Source of the DNA: JAZDPK01 sp043797615 | GTDB lineage: Bacteria; Patescibacteriota; Patescibacteriia; UBA11705; JABHMO01 | Direction: 5' to 3' | Length of the DNA: 52,722 nucleotides | Assembly: GCA_043797615.1 (NCBI GenBank) | Contig: JAZDPK010000053.1 | Coordinates: 1 to 52,722, forward strand | Part shown: positions 7,950 to 16,029 of the stretch, piece after piece | How positions within the stretch are numbered: the stretch's first letter is position 1 | Layout: the number at the start of each line of letters is the position of its first letter | Made by a program: the position numbers and the translations under genes | The notes under the pieces: model-generated | What the model saw: the letters and a program-made list of their open reading frames with translations, nothing else | What the model was told of the DNA's origin: nothing | Databases searched by the model: none

Positions 7950-9086
7950 TTATTTAATCAAACTCTCCGGAATTTCGCACTTCAACGCTTTGGCGATTTT
8001 TTTCAGCGTCGAACGCGTCGGACAGCATTCCCCATTCTCAATTCTGGACAAAGTCCAATAATTAAGCTTAGTGAGTTTTCTTAATGACGACATGTCAAGA
8101 CGCAGTCTGATTCTTTGATCGAAAATGAATCTTGCCAGCGCGGTCGTCTGCTCGGGGCGCGGCAGAAAAGATTCGATCGGGATATTGCCCAAAACTTTTT
8201 CCAATTTGCCGAGCGTGCTGATTCTCGGACAGCACTTGCCAGCTTCCCAATCATAAACATTATTTCCTTCCCCTGCCTCGGCCAGATCAGCAAGATCCTG
8301 CCGTGTCAATCCTAATTCTTGCCGCCTGGCTTTTATCAATTTCCCCAATTCCGCCCTGTCCCATTTGCTGATCCAGCGCCGCAATCTTCTCTGTTGACGA
8401 ATTGCCTGCAATTCATCGACATTCAGATCAAGCGCTTTGGCGATTTTGCCAATAGTAGCGTCGCTGCTGCTAAGCCGGATTTTGCCAAGTTCGATCTGGC
8501 TCAAATATTGCCTGGTAATTCCCGATTGATCCGCGAGCGCTTGCTGCGCCATTAGTTTCTCTTTGCGCCGCTGGCGGATTTTCAAACCGAATTCATTGGT
8601 TGTCGGTTTTTCTCTTGTCCCTAAAAAAACAATAAAGTCGGAAACAGGCAAACCAAGAACTTTAGCCAAAGGCTCGATCAGATTGACGCCGATTCCCTTG
8701 TAATGCCGGAGCTCTAAGCTTCTGGCGTTCGGAACGGTCATATTCAATGCGGCGGCGAACTCCTTAATCGTCAGCCCGAGCTCTTCGCGGCGCGAACGGA
8801 TCTTTTTTCCCAGCGCTGTCTTTACCGGTTCGCTCTTGACTGGCGCCATTTTGCGCAGCTTTTCTATCTCGCAGCAGAATATTTCAGCCAGCTTCTCCAA
8901 CTCTTTATCGTTCAAATATCGCTGGACACCGATTTCTATTTCGCCGATTATTCCCGGATGGCCGATTTTCTCCGACAAAGCGCGCTGGTTCAAATTAAGC
9001 GCCAATCGATGCTTCCTGATGAACCGGCCGAATTTGTTTTTGCACCGCGCCATATGGATGCCGACATGAGTATTCTTATCCGACAT
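7950..9086 (-). CDS. Five-domain XRE-family helix-turn-helix protein (378 aa)
   Basis: AAGGAGG lies 7 nt before ATG 9086. Five Cro/C1-type HTH modules follow one another: residues about 17-75 (FGRFIRKHRLALNLNQRALS), 92-150 (LGKKIRSRREELGLTIKEFA), 166-225 (FGLKIRQRRKEKLMAQQALA...YLSQIELGK), 247-300 (LGKLIKARRQELGLTRQDLA...YDWEAGK) and 317-375 (IFDQRIRLRLDMSSL...LSRIENGE). No other domain is visible. XRE proteins usually carry one HTH and bind operators as dimers; a chain of five could read a long composite operator as a monomer. The gene has its own promoter and is a single-gene unit. The target is not known. Confidence 0.9.
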   Translation of the reverse strand: MSDKNTHVGIHMARCKNKFGRFIRKHRLALNLNQRALSEKIGHPGIIGEIEIGVQRYLNDKELEKLAEIFCCEIEKLRKMAPVKSEPVKTALGKKIRSRREELGLTIKEFAAALNMTVPNARSLELRHYKGIGVNLIEPLAKVLGLPVSDFIVFLGTREKPTTNEFGLKIRQRRKEKLMAQQALADQSGITRQYLSQIELGKIRLSSSDATIGKIAKALDLNVDELQAIRQQRRLRRWISKWDRAELGKLIKARRQELGLTRQDLADLAEAGEGNNVYDWEAGKCCPRISTLGKLEKVLGNIPIESFLPRPEQTTALARFIFDQRIRLRLDMSSLRKLTKLNYWTLSRIENGECCPTRSTLKKIAKALKCEIPESLIK

Positions 9087-9156
9087 TGATGGTCCTCCTT
9101 TTATAAAAATTTGATTGTTAAAGTTCTGTTCCCAAACCCGAATTCACATTGCCCAC

Positions 9157-9184
9157 ACTTTATCACTATTATTCAAAACGTCAA
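9157..9184 (-). promoter_or_regulatory. Putative promoter of the five-HTH gene
   Basis: Minus strand: TTGACG (9184-9179), 16 nt, TAAAGT (9162-9157). Confidence 0.5.
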
Positions 9185-9203
9185 GCGTTTCAGAACGCGA
9201 ACA

Positions 9204-9231
9204 TTGACAAAACAAGGGATCATTATACAAT
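9204..9231 (+). promoter_or_regulatory. Putative promoter of the gene at 9261
   Basis: TTGACA (9204-9209), 16 nt, TACAAT (9226-9231). It lies back to back with the promoter of the five-HTH gene, 20 nt apart. Confidence 0.6.
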
Positions 9232-9260
9232 ACAGTTATAACGAATTTAACCGCGAAAAT

Positions 9261-9473
9261 ATGAAAAAATGTTTCGGCGTGTTCGTCGGCCGGTTTTGTC
9301 CGGTTCAGATCGGTCATGAGACGATCATCAAAAAAATGATTAAGGATTACGGCATTGATAATTGCCTGATCCACGGCCGATCTTTGCACGAACTGCTCGA
9401 CGCGTCGATCGCGGACAATGTAAAAAAATTATTCGCACTGAAATGGGAACAATTTCAAAAAATGTGCTTATAA
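9261..9473 (+). CDS. Truncated nucleotidyltransferase-like protein (70 aa)
   Basis: The N-terminus, GVFVGRFCPVQIGHETIIKK, matches the first strand and the G-R-F-x-P-x-H-x-G-H motif of nicotinamide-nucleotide/pantetheine-phosphate adenylyltransferases, but the first His of the motif is Gln (VQIGH). After about 40 residues the likeness ends and the protein stops at 70 aa, whereas family members have 150 or more. It is preceded by a plausible promoter and followed by a weak terminator hairpin (9475). It is either a decayed remnant or a short protein that kept only the nucleotide-binding hairpin. No clear Shine-Dalgarno site is present. Confidence 0.5.
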   Translation: MKKCFGVFVGRFCPVQIGHETIIKKMIKDYGIDNCLIHGRSLHELLDASIADNVKKLFALKWEQFQKMCL

Positions 9474-9474
9474 A

Positions 9475-9502
9475 AACATCGGCCAAGCGCCTGGTGTTTT
9501 TT
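9475..9502 (+). terminator. Probable intrinsic terminator
   Basis: An imperfect stem (AACATCGG / CCTGGTGTT) is followed by TTTTTTC. Confidence 0.5.
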
Positions 9503-9564
9503 CTTGATTCTTTTGTCGGTTGTGGTTAAATTAATATCGCCTTATATTATAAAATCTGAATAAT

Positions 9565-9629
9565 CTCCTTTAGCCCCTTTCCCTCCTTTTCTTTCCCCTC
9601 TTTTGCCTTATTCTGCCTCCTTCTGTCAT
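9565..9629. repeat. Pyrimidine-rich single-arm word spacer
   Basis: Degenerate CCTTTTGCCTTCTGCC words run up to ATG 9630. They match the right arm of the AGGCAA-word palindromes at 27528 and 30070. The frame from TTG 9603 is open through the spacer but is unlikely to be translated. Confidence 0.55.
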
Positions 9630-11276
9630 ATGAACATCAAGAAAATCATTCAACTAGTCAAAGAATCTCAGCCGCTCGCCAAAGTGGAAATAATCGAGAA
9701 GGCGCACGCGTTTCTGGAAAATAAATTAGAAGCGCTTTCTTTCGCCGACAAGCGGACCGGCTACAACGCGGCGATCGAAAAAGCGCTGGAAGCGGCGGAA
9801 AACCGGGCGGAAGTTGAATTCGTCAGCGCCTGCCTGCTCTTCGATTTGGCAAAACTCGATCAAAACATCGACAAGGAAATCAGCCGCGTGCTCGGCAGCG
9901 ACATTGGACTGATCGTCAAAAGCCATGAATACGCCAGGCAAAAATTGATCCGGGCCGGAAAGGAAGCGCATTTCGTTCATGCGTATGAAACCGCCGGACT
10001 GGCGGCAAAAGTCAAAGTCGGCACGCACACGATCTGCGCCGCCCTGCTCCATGATCTGCCGCACCAGGCCGCGATTTCGATTCAGGATTTGTCAGACGAA
10101 TTCAACAAGGAAATCGGCGATCTCATTGAAAATTTCCAGAAAGTCAGATCGATCAAAACGGCGAATAACAAGCAGTTCGCGTCCCATCTGCGCGAAATGG
10201 TGGTCGCCCTGTCGCGCGACTTGCGCGCCGTAATAATCAAAATGTGCTCAAACATCTATTATCTGAAAAACAATCAGGGGCAGGACGAGCAGACGCTGCG
10301 CGATCTGGCCGCCGAATCGATGGATATTCTGGCGCCGATCGCCGACCTTCTCGGCATCTGGCATTTGCGCTGGCAGCTGGAAGACCACGCCTTCCGCATC
10401 CTGCAGCCGGAGGAATACGAAAAAATATCGCGGCGCTTCAACGTCGACGAAAAAAAGAATCGGGAAAAATACATTCAAAAAACAGCGAATCTGGTCGCCA
10501 AGGCGGCGCATGAAGCGAACATCCCCTGCAAAATCGAAGGCCGCTTCAAGCACTTCTACAGTATTTACAACAAAATGCAGCAGAAGAAAAAAGAATTCAA
10601 CGACATCTGCGACGTTTTCGCCCTGCGCGTGATCGTCGACAGCGTTGACGAATGCTACCGGATGCTCGGCATCATCCACCGGCTGTGGCGCCCGGTGCCG
10701 CATCGCGTCAAGGACTACATCGCCGCCCCGAAGACAAATCATTACCGCAGTCTGCACACCACGGTCTACGGCGTCAACAATCGGCCGACCGAATTCCAAA
10801 TCCGCACCAAGGAAATCAACGAAGAAGCGCAATTCGGCATTGCCGCGCATTGGTACTACAAGCTGGCCATGCGCAAAACTCCGGCTTGGATACAGGAATT
10901 GCTCATCGGCCACCGGCAGTACGGGGATGACAAAGAATTTTTAAAACAATTCTCGTCCGAATTCTTAAAAAATCGGATTTATGTTTACACGCCGAAGGGG
11001 GACGTAATCTCCCTGCCCGCCGGATCGACGCCGGTCGACTTCGCCTATCACATCCACACCGAGCTCGGCAATAAAATCATCGGCGCGAAAGTGAACGAGA
11101 AAACTGTGACGCTCGGCCACCAGCTCGCGACTAACGATATCGTGGAAATTCTGACCAACCGCCAGCAATCCGGTCCGAAAAGCGAATGGCTCGGCTTCGT
11201 CAAAACCGACGCCGCCAAAAAACACATTGAAAACTATCTGCAAAAAAATCCGGTGGAACGAAGTTTCCGCTTGTGA
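9630..11276 (+). CDS. RelA/SpoT homologue with altered hydrolase motif (548 aa)
   Basis: Domains in order: a degenerate HD hydrolase region (residues about 20-200), the RelA_SpoT synthetase domain (about 285-415; GRFKHFYSIYNK, DVFALRVIV, RVKDYIAAPK, SLHTTVYG, EFQIRT, AAHWYYK) and a TGS domain (about 440-510). No ACT or zinc-finger domain follows. The hydrolase signature HDxxED reads HDLPHQ, so both acidic residues are lost. In the synthetase the usual N-G-Y-Q-S-L-H is N-H-Y-R-S-L-H. A synthetase-biased enzyme is the simplest reading. ATG 9630 is chosen over TTG 9603. It lies directly upstream of a second, motif-complete paralogue. Confidence 0.85.
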   Translation: MNIKKIIQLVKESQPLAKVEIIEKAHAFLENKLEALSFADKRTGYNAAIEKALEAAENRAEVEFVSACLLFDLAKLDQNIDKEISRVLGSDIGLIVKSHEYARQKLIRAGKEAHFVHAYETAGLAAKVKVGTHTICAALLHDLPHQAAISIQDLSDEFNKEIGDLIENFQKVRSIKTANNKQFASHLREMVVALSRDLRAVIIKMCSNIYYLKNNQGQDEQTLRDLAAESMDILAPIADLLGIWHLRWQLEDHAFRILQPEEYEKISRRFNVDEKKNREKYIQKTANLVAKAAHEANIPCKIEGRFKHFYSIYNKMQQKKKEFNDICDVFALRVIVDSVDECYRMLGIIHRLWRPVPHRVKDYIAAPKTNHYRSLHTTVYGVNNRPTEFQIRTKEINEEAQFGIAAHWYYKLAMRKTPAWIQELLIGHRQYGDDKEFLKQFSSEFLKNRIYVYTPKGDVISLPAGSTPVDFAYHIHTELGNKIIGAKVNEKTVTLGHQLATNDIVEILTNRQQSGPKSEWLGFVKTDAAKKHIENYLQKNPVERSFRL

Positions 11277-11301
11277 TATAATAAGGATATAAAAGAAATT
11301 C

Positions 11302-11465
11302 GCAAGTCAGATGTGACTACATGATCAACCCTTCGACTCCTCGATAAACTCGGAGCTCAGGGCAGGCGTGATTTGCCACTGATCAACTGATTCTTCCATA
11401 ACTGTTTACTTTCAAGACAAATCATGTGGATCATGTTGCAAATCAGTTGATCAAGTTGTTAAAAC
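11302..11465. repeat. GATCAAC-word palindrome (copy 1) with nested hairpin
   Basis: The arms (about 11314-11329 plus 11368-11410, and 11417-11462) are imperfect inverted repeats of GATCAAC/GTTGATC words. A 38-bp hairpin (11330-11367; CTTCGACTCCTCGATAAACT...GGAGCTCAGGGCAGG) interrupts the left arm. Copy 3 (51108-51236) has the same arms without this insert. GTG 11426 opens a frame into rel but lies in the repeat. Confidence 0.85.
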
Positions 11466-11491
11466 ATACAAATGAAAATTATCATCCGACA

Positions 11492-12940
11492 ATGACTATT
11501 CGCCAACTTTTGGACAAAATATTGGAAAACAACAATGACGCCGACGCTAAACTCGTCGAACGGGCTTTTAATTTCGCGGACAAGGCCCACGCCGGGCAGA
11601 AGCGCGCCACCGGCGAAGATTATATCCAGCACTGCTTGCACACGGCTTTTAACTTGGCCGAATTGAAGCTGCCGGCGCCGATCATCGTCGCCGGATTGCT
11701 GCACGACATACCGGAGGACACGAAAATCACGCTCGACGAAATCAAAAAGGAATTCGGCGCCGACATCGCCAAAATGGTGGAAGGCATCACCAAGCTCGGG
11801 CACATCAAATACCGCGGCATCGAAAGGTACGTGGAGAATTTGCGGAAAATGTTCGTGGCCATGGCCGAGGACATCCGCGTCATCCTGATCAAATTCGCCG
11901 ACCGCCTGCATAATCTGCAGACGCTCTACGCCCTGCCGGCGGACAAGCAGAAAAGGATTGCGCTCGAAGTGCTGGAAATATACGCGCCGATCGCGAACCG
12001 TCTCGGCATCGGCGAACTGCAGGCCAAGCTCGAGGACGCCGCGTTCAAATACGCTTATCCGGAAAAATTCGCCGACATCGAACAGATCGTTAAAAATCAT
12101 TTTCCGCAAAAAAAGAAAAATTTGAACAACATGATCCGCAAGCTGAAAGCGCGGCTGGACAAGGAAAAAATCAAATATTCCGCAATCTACGGCCGGTCGA
12201 AGCATTATTACAGCTTTTACCGGAAATACTTGAAATACAACCGCGACATCAACCAGATCTACGATTTGGTGGCGATGCGCGTGATCGTCGGGGACGTGCC
12301 CGAATGCTACGCCTGCCTCGGCATCATCCACGGCATGTGGAAGCCGATCCGCGGCCGGGTCAAAGACTTCATCGCCCAGCCCAAGCCGAACGGCTATCAA
12401 TCCCTGCACACCACGGTTTTCGGCGACGACCAGGAGATTACGGAAATCCAGATCAGGACGGAAAAAATGCACGAGCAGGCCGAATACGGCATTGCCGCGC
12501 ACTGGCAGTACAAAGAAAAAGCCGGCTTCAGCCGCAAGGAAATCAACTGGGTTCTGGACCTGGCGAACTGGCTGAAGAACATCAAGGACAACGAGAAATT
12601 TCTGGAAGGCGCGAAGATCGACATTTTCCAAAACCGGATTTTCGCGTTCACGCCGCAGGGCGACGTGATTGATTTGCCGGATGGCGCGACGCCGGTTGAT
12701 TTCGCTTATCACATCCACACGCAGATCGGCGACACCTGCGTCAGCGCCTTGATCAACAACGAAAAAGCCAAGCTCGACTGCCAGTTGAAAAACGGCGACG
12801 TCGTTAAAATCATCACTGATAAAAATCGCAAAGGACCGGACCCGGCCTGGCTGCAATTCGTGAAAACCCGCACTGCCCGCGAACGCGTCGCCAGCCAGAA
12901 GAGCAAAGGCTGGAAAAAAATAATTCCTTTCACCAAATAA
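11492..12940 (+). CDS. Bifunctional (p)ppGpp synthetase/hydrolase, Rel/SpoT type (482 aa)
   Basis: The protein makes and degrades (p)ppGpp. The HD hydrolase domain (residues about 20-180) is intact: HAGQKRATGEDYIQH, the HDxxED signature in GLLHDIPEDT, and FADRLHNLQTL. The synthetase domain (about 225-355) has GRSKHYYSFYRK, DLVAMRVIV, GRVKDFIAQPKPNGYQSLH and EIQIRT. A TGS domain closes the protein (about 385-460); ACT and zinc-finger domains are missing. ATG 11492 is chosen because the longer frame from GTG 11426 reads through a repeat that also occurs at 51189 with no relation to this gene. No Shine-Dalgarno site is visible. Confidence 0.93.
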   Translation: MTIRQLLDKILENNNDADAKLVERAFNFADKAHAGQKRATGEDYIQHCLHTAFNLAELKLPAPIIVAGLLHDIPEDTKITLDEIKKEFGADIAKMVEGITKLGHIKYRGIERYVENLRKMFVAMAEDIRVILIKFADRLHNLQTLYALPADKQKRIALEVLEIYAPIANRLGIGELQAKLEDAAFKYAYPEKFADIEQIVKNHFPQKKKNLNNMIRKLKARLDKEKIKYSAIYGRSKHYYSFYRKYLKYNRDINQIYDLVAMRVIVGDVPECYACLGIIHGMWKPIRGRVKDFIAQPKPNGYQSLHTTVFGDDQEITEIQIRTEKMHEQAEYGIAAHWQYKEKAGFSRKEINWVLDLANWLKNIKDNEKFLEGAKIDIFQNRIFAFTPQGDVIDLPDGATPVDFAYHIHTQIGDTCVSALINNEKAKLDCQLKNGDVVKIITDKNRKGPDPAWLQFVKTRTARERVASQKSKGWKKIIPFTK

Positions 12941-13040
12941 AACGGATAAGAACGGATAAAAACACGGATAATTCGGATTACCTTAAATATAATAATCCAG
13001 AATATCCGCTTAATCCGTTTTTTTCCGCGAAATCCGCTCT
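12941..13040. repeat. CGGATAA-word palindrome, copy 1
   Basis: Left arm 12941-12980 has four CGGATAA-like words; right arm 12994-13040 has their complements (ATCCGCTTAATCCG, AAATCCGC). It starts at the rel stop codon and ends just before the pilin gene. Confidence 0.8.
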
Positions 13041-13045
13041 CATAT

Positions 13046-13702
13046 ATGAAAATAAAAAATCTCTATCTTCCGCTTCTCATCCTCGCGCTGTTTATTTTAT
13101 TCATTCCGAAAACAACTCAGGCTGCTGGTTTTTATGATGAAGCTTGCAATGCCACCGTTCCCAATCCTACCTCTCAATGCGTTTCACAAGTTTGCGATCC
13201 TGACGGTCGTTGCACAAGCCCGGAACATCAAGTCGGCGGAGACTGCAAGGTTACAAGAGATTGCGCGATTCCATTAGCCTGTCAAAATGGTTTTTGTGCG
13301 GACGTTTCTGGCGTAGGAACAAACGAAATGGGAACACCATGCACGCAAATCACTGCCAATCAATGCAAATCGGGCATTTGCGACGCTGCAACTTCAAAAT
13401 GCACGGATGCTTCTGGTAATGTTGCTACCGCCCGCACCGTCATGAAACTTCCGAACTTTCTCGGCATTACGCAAGTTTCCGACGTCATCGGCCGAGTGAT
13501 TCAAACCATCATCGGCCTGGTCGGCAGTTTCGCCCTCATCATCTTCATCTACGGCGGCGGGCTCTGGCTGATTTCCGCCGGCCGAAAGTAATATGTTGAA
13601 AAAGGAAAAAACGCCATGATCTGGTCGGCGATCGGACTGGCCGTTGTTTTCGCCAGCTACATATTGGTCAATACGGTTTTCAATGTTCTTCAACAAACTT
13701 GA
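13046..13702 (+). pseudogene. VirB2/TrbC-like pilin with Cys-rich domain, interrupted by in-frame TAA
   Basis: A signal peptide (cleavage near TTQAAG, residue 26) is followed by a Cys-rich region of about 80 residues with repeated C-x5-C-x3-C type spacing (GGDCKVTRDCAIPLACQNGFC), then a first membrane helix (IGLVGSFALIIFIYGGGLWL). TAA at 13589-13591 follows SAGRK. The same frame continues with YVEKGKNAMIWSAIGLAVVF, which is the second helix of TrbC/VirB2-like proteins, and ends at TGA 13700-13702. A GAA to TAA change explains this. The intact relative at 49589 has the same two-helix core. The broken product would lack the second helix. Confidence 0.75.
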
Positions 13703-13724
13703 TTTGTCCGCAAAATTAGCATAA

Positions 13725-13757
13725 TAAAAGCCTGAAAATTTTTCTCGGGCTTTTTTC
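13725..13757 (+). terminator. Intrinsic terminator
   Basis: AAAGCC, A/T-rich loop, GGGCTT, TTTTTT. It ends three bases before the next -35 hexamer. Confidence 0.65.
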
Positions 13758-13759
13758 TA

Positions 13760-13788
13760 TTGACAAAAACCTAAATTTCGCATATAAT
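13760..13788 (+). promoter_or_regulatory. Consensus sigma70 promoter of SPFH cassette 1
   Basis: TTGACA (13760-13765), 17 nt, TATAAT (13783-13788), a full match to consensus. A second candidate (TTGACA 13805, CATAAT) follows. Confidence 0.8.
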
Positions 13789-13857
13789 TACATATCACCG
13801 TTCGTTGACAATCCGACAATCAATTTACATAATAATAATTAGAATATTCGTAGTATT

Positions 13858-13890
13858 CCCACCTTCGCTAAAGCTTCGGTGGACAGGCGC
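13858..13890. repeat. Short CCACC/GGTGG hairpin repeat
   Basis: CCCACCTTCGCTAAAGC followed by TTCGGTGGACAGGCGC: an imperfect hairpin around AAAGCTT. Related elements occur at 3015-3071, 7800-7858 and 26217-26250. It lies in the leader of the SPFH gene. Confidence 0.7.
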
Positions 13891-13933
13891 ATAATGGTTT
13901 ATTCGCATCAACTTTTTTAAAAGGAGGAAAGAA

Positions 13934-15130
13934 ATGGACACTTGGATTATCGTTTTGATTTGCGTTGGACTGTTCTTAATTGCCCTGGGACTGCTCTATG
14001 TAAGCGCCACTCTGGTGAAAACTCCCGAAGGCCATGTCAGCATCATCAGCGACCGAGCGCTCGGACCGATTAAAATCGTCGGACCGGTCTACAATTTCAA
14101 ACGAATATGGCCTTTCGAATTAGTAGCCGCGGTGGTCGACATGACCCAGCACACGGATGATATTCCGCATATTAAAGTTCCAGTGTTAAAATTCCTTCCG
14201 GCGGTCGGCGCTGTTGCGGTTATTGTTTATCTCTCAACAAGCGAAGAAACCAGTTTGGCGTGGAAGCTTGATTTTAACGGCATTGGACACAAACAAGCCA
14301 TTCTTGAGTTGATTAAAGATTATTTTAACATCAATCAAGTTATGACCGAGCTGTCGGGTGCGCACGCCTACGAAAAAAAGCCCAACCCAATCACCGATGA
14401 TGATCTCCAAAATTTCTTATCAGCGAAAACATTAATTTTGCCGAGCGGAAATTTCGATTTGGACTCCTTCCAAGCGCAATGCGACAGCACTGACAAAGAA
14501 AAACTGAAAAACTATTTTCAGCTTCTTGAAAATAACAAGCTGGATGAAAAAAAAATATTCGAAATGTTAAAGGATGTCGCGCAAAACGCTTTGCGTGAAA
14601 AAGTCGCCAGCCTCACATTGAATGAAGTTCTAAAAGATCAACACTCCATTATCAAGCAAGTGAAAGAAAAATTGATTTTGAATATTGAGAAAATATCATT
14701 GCCTGTCAAAGCGATAGATTTAACGATGCAGGATCCGATGGAAATATTAGACAAAGATCTGAAAAAAGCCGTCGAGTCGCAGGCGATTATCGAGACCAAA
14801 AAAGAAGCGGCCAAAGACCAGAAAGAACTCGATATTTTGGAAGCGAACGCGCAAACCGAGTTGGATCTGATCAAAGCGAAAAAAGCAATCCAGCTTGCAA
14901 AACTTGACGCGGAACAACAGCAGATCACTCTCGACGCGCTAAAAAAGAACTACGGTATCGATGACTTGAAAGGAAAAGGAAAAATCGCCGAACATTTTCT
15001 TCAGCGCGAAGCTTTAAAAGTGCTGGGGAGTCCGAATAAAATTTATTTCTTGAATGGAGGTGAAAGCGCCCTTGCGCAAATCATCGCTACAGCCCAATCG
15101 ATTTCCGAAACCGGAGGTAAAAAATCATGA
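13934..15130 (+). CDS. SPFH/band-7-like membrane protein, cassette 1 (398 aa)
   Basis: AAAGGAGG lies 6 nt before ATG 13934. An N-terminal membrane helix (residues about 4-26) is followed by an SPFH-like beta-rich part (VKTPEGHVSIISDRALGPIK), and a C-terminal half that is largely helical with a Glu/Lys/Ala-rich coiled coil (about 285-345, AIIETKKEAAKDQKELDILE and on). This is the flotillin/stomatin plan: membrane-anchored scaffold proteins that oligomerise through the coiled coil. ATG of the next gene overlaps its TGA, so the two are translationally coupled. A second cassette of the same design is at 19344-21147. No precise function can be given. Confidence 0.75.
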   Translation: MDTWIIVLICVGLFLIALGLLYVSATLVKTPEGHVSIISDRALGPIKIVGPVYNFKRIWPFELVAAVVDMTQHTDDIPHIKVPVLKFLPAVGAVAVIVYLSTSEETSLAWKLDFNGIGHKQAILELIKDYFNINQVMTELSGAHAYEKKPNPITDDDLQNFLSAKTLILPSGNFDLDSFQAQCDSTDKEKLKNYFQLLENNKLDEKKIFEMLKDVAQNALREKVASLTLNEVLKDQHSIIKQVKEKLILNIEKISLPVKAIDLTMQDPMEILDKDLKKAVESQAIIETKKEAAKDQKELDILEANAQTELDLIKAKKAIQLAKLDAEQQQITLDALKKNYGIDDLKGKGKIAEHFLQREALKVLGSPNKIYFLNGGESALAQIIATAQSISETGGKKS

Positions 15131-15921
15131 AAAAACTCGATTTGATTCCGTTCACGCGGCTGATCGGCGTTTCCTTGCTGGTCGCGCTCGCCGCTTTCAT
15201 CAGCCTTTGGCAATTCGCAAACTGGGCGGATGGATACAGCCTGCTTGCGAGCGGCGGCTTCGGCCTCGCGGCTTTCGTCGTAGGATTGTACATTCTGTTG
15301 AAAAAGATCCCGTCTCCGGCCGCCAGTGCGACTACACCGCCGACAACGACTCCCGCGGCAAAACCGGCTGCAAAGAAAAAATGGAACTGGGACAGCTTCT
15401 GGATATTCGCCACCGGCGCGATCATGGCTCCGGCCTTGGCGCTTTTCGCGATTTTCCTATTCAAGCCGGCGGTCGAAGATGCGTACGACACCTTTATAAA
15501 AACAAAACCGGCGCCTCAATGCAATCACACGGCAATCCAAACGCTGGGAAACGATCCGCTCACGCCCTACATTCCGCAAGGTTGTTCGTACAAAGGAATG
15601 TTGGTTTACGACAACGTCCTGATCGATCTTAAGCCCGGACAGGAATGTACGGTCGCGACTCTGGTAAAAGGCCAGCGCTACACTTGGAAGCTGAACAACA
15701 GCTTCTACCTCGTGATTCGCGACGGACTTGGACACGAAAAACTGATCGCCGAACCGTGCGGCAGCGACATCGTGCAAGAAGCGACTGGCGATGGCGACCT
15801 TGTCATCAAAAGCGACCGCTACGCAAAGGGCATGTTCAGAATGTTTTCTGACAAAGATCCGGTTTTCAAGAGATTGCCCATATTCGCATGCATCTTAAGT
15901 AAAAATTGTTCAACAAATTAG
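15127..15921 (+). CDS. Membrane-anchored partner of SPFH protein, cassette 1 (264 aa)
   Basis: The ATGA overlap with the SPFH gene and a GGAGG site inside its end show coupled translation. Two N-terminal membrane helices (about 11-30, 38-60) are followed by a Pro/Ala/Thr linker (PSPAASATTPPTTTPAAKPA), a third helix (about 92-115), then an extracytoplasmic or cytoplasmic domain of about 135 residues. That domain is nearly the same as in the gene at 20377: 26 differences in 118 positions by eye, including NDPLTPY, YDNVLIDL, GQRYTWKLNN and ATGDGDLVIKS. This copy has Cys at five or more places where the other has none (PQCNH, QGCS, QECT, EPCG, the tail), suggesting disulfides. I do not recognise the family. 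Confidence 0.8.
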   Translation: MKKLDLIPFTRLIGVSLLVALAAFISLWQFANWADGYSLLASGGFGLAAFVVGLYILLKKIPSPAASATTPPTTTPAAKPAAKKKWNWDSFWIFATGAIMAPALALFAIFLFKPAVEDAYDTFIKTKPAPQCNHTAIQTLGNDPLTPYIPQGCSYKGMLVYDNVLIDLKPGQECTVATLVKGQRYTWKLNNSFYLVIRDGLGHEKLIAEPCGSDIVQEATGDGDLVIKSDRYAKGMFRMFSDKDPVFKRLPIFACILSKNCSTN

Positions 15922-15927
15922 TCAATA

Positions 15928-15960
15928 AAAGCCGGAGAAGCGCCCTTCCCCGGCTTTTTT
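15928..15960 (+). terminator. Intrinsic terminator of SPFH cassette 1
   Basis: AAAGCCGG, loop, CCGGCTTT, TTTT. Confidence 0.85.
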
Positions 15961-16029
15961 CATTCAACTGCGGGGCTTTTTGATAAAACAGCCGAAGCAG
16001 TCTTGAAATATTTTCTGGTTTGCTTCGTT

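Noticed and set aside
9111..9260. N-terminal extension of the nucleotidyltransferase-like ORF
   Set aside because: The extension covers both divergent promoters; the family start motif begins at ATG 9261.
11426..11491. GTG start giving rel a 22-residue extension
   Set aside because: The extension is coded by the GATCAAC palindrome, and the same peptide start (MDHVANQLIKL) appears at 51189 in an unrelated frame.
11459..12856. 465-residue minus-strand ORF across rel
   Set aside because: A shadow of the intact rel gene; the composition (Phe/Asp/Val-rich) is typical of antisense frames in this GC range.
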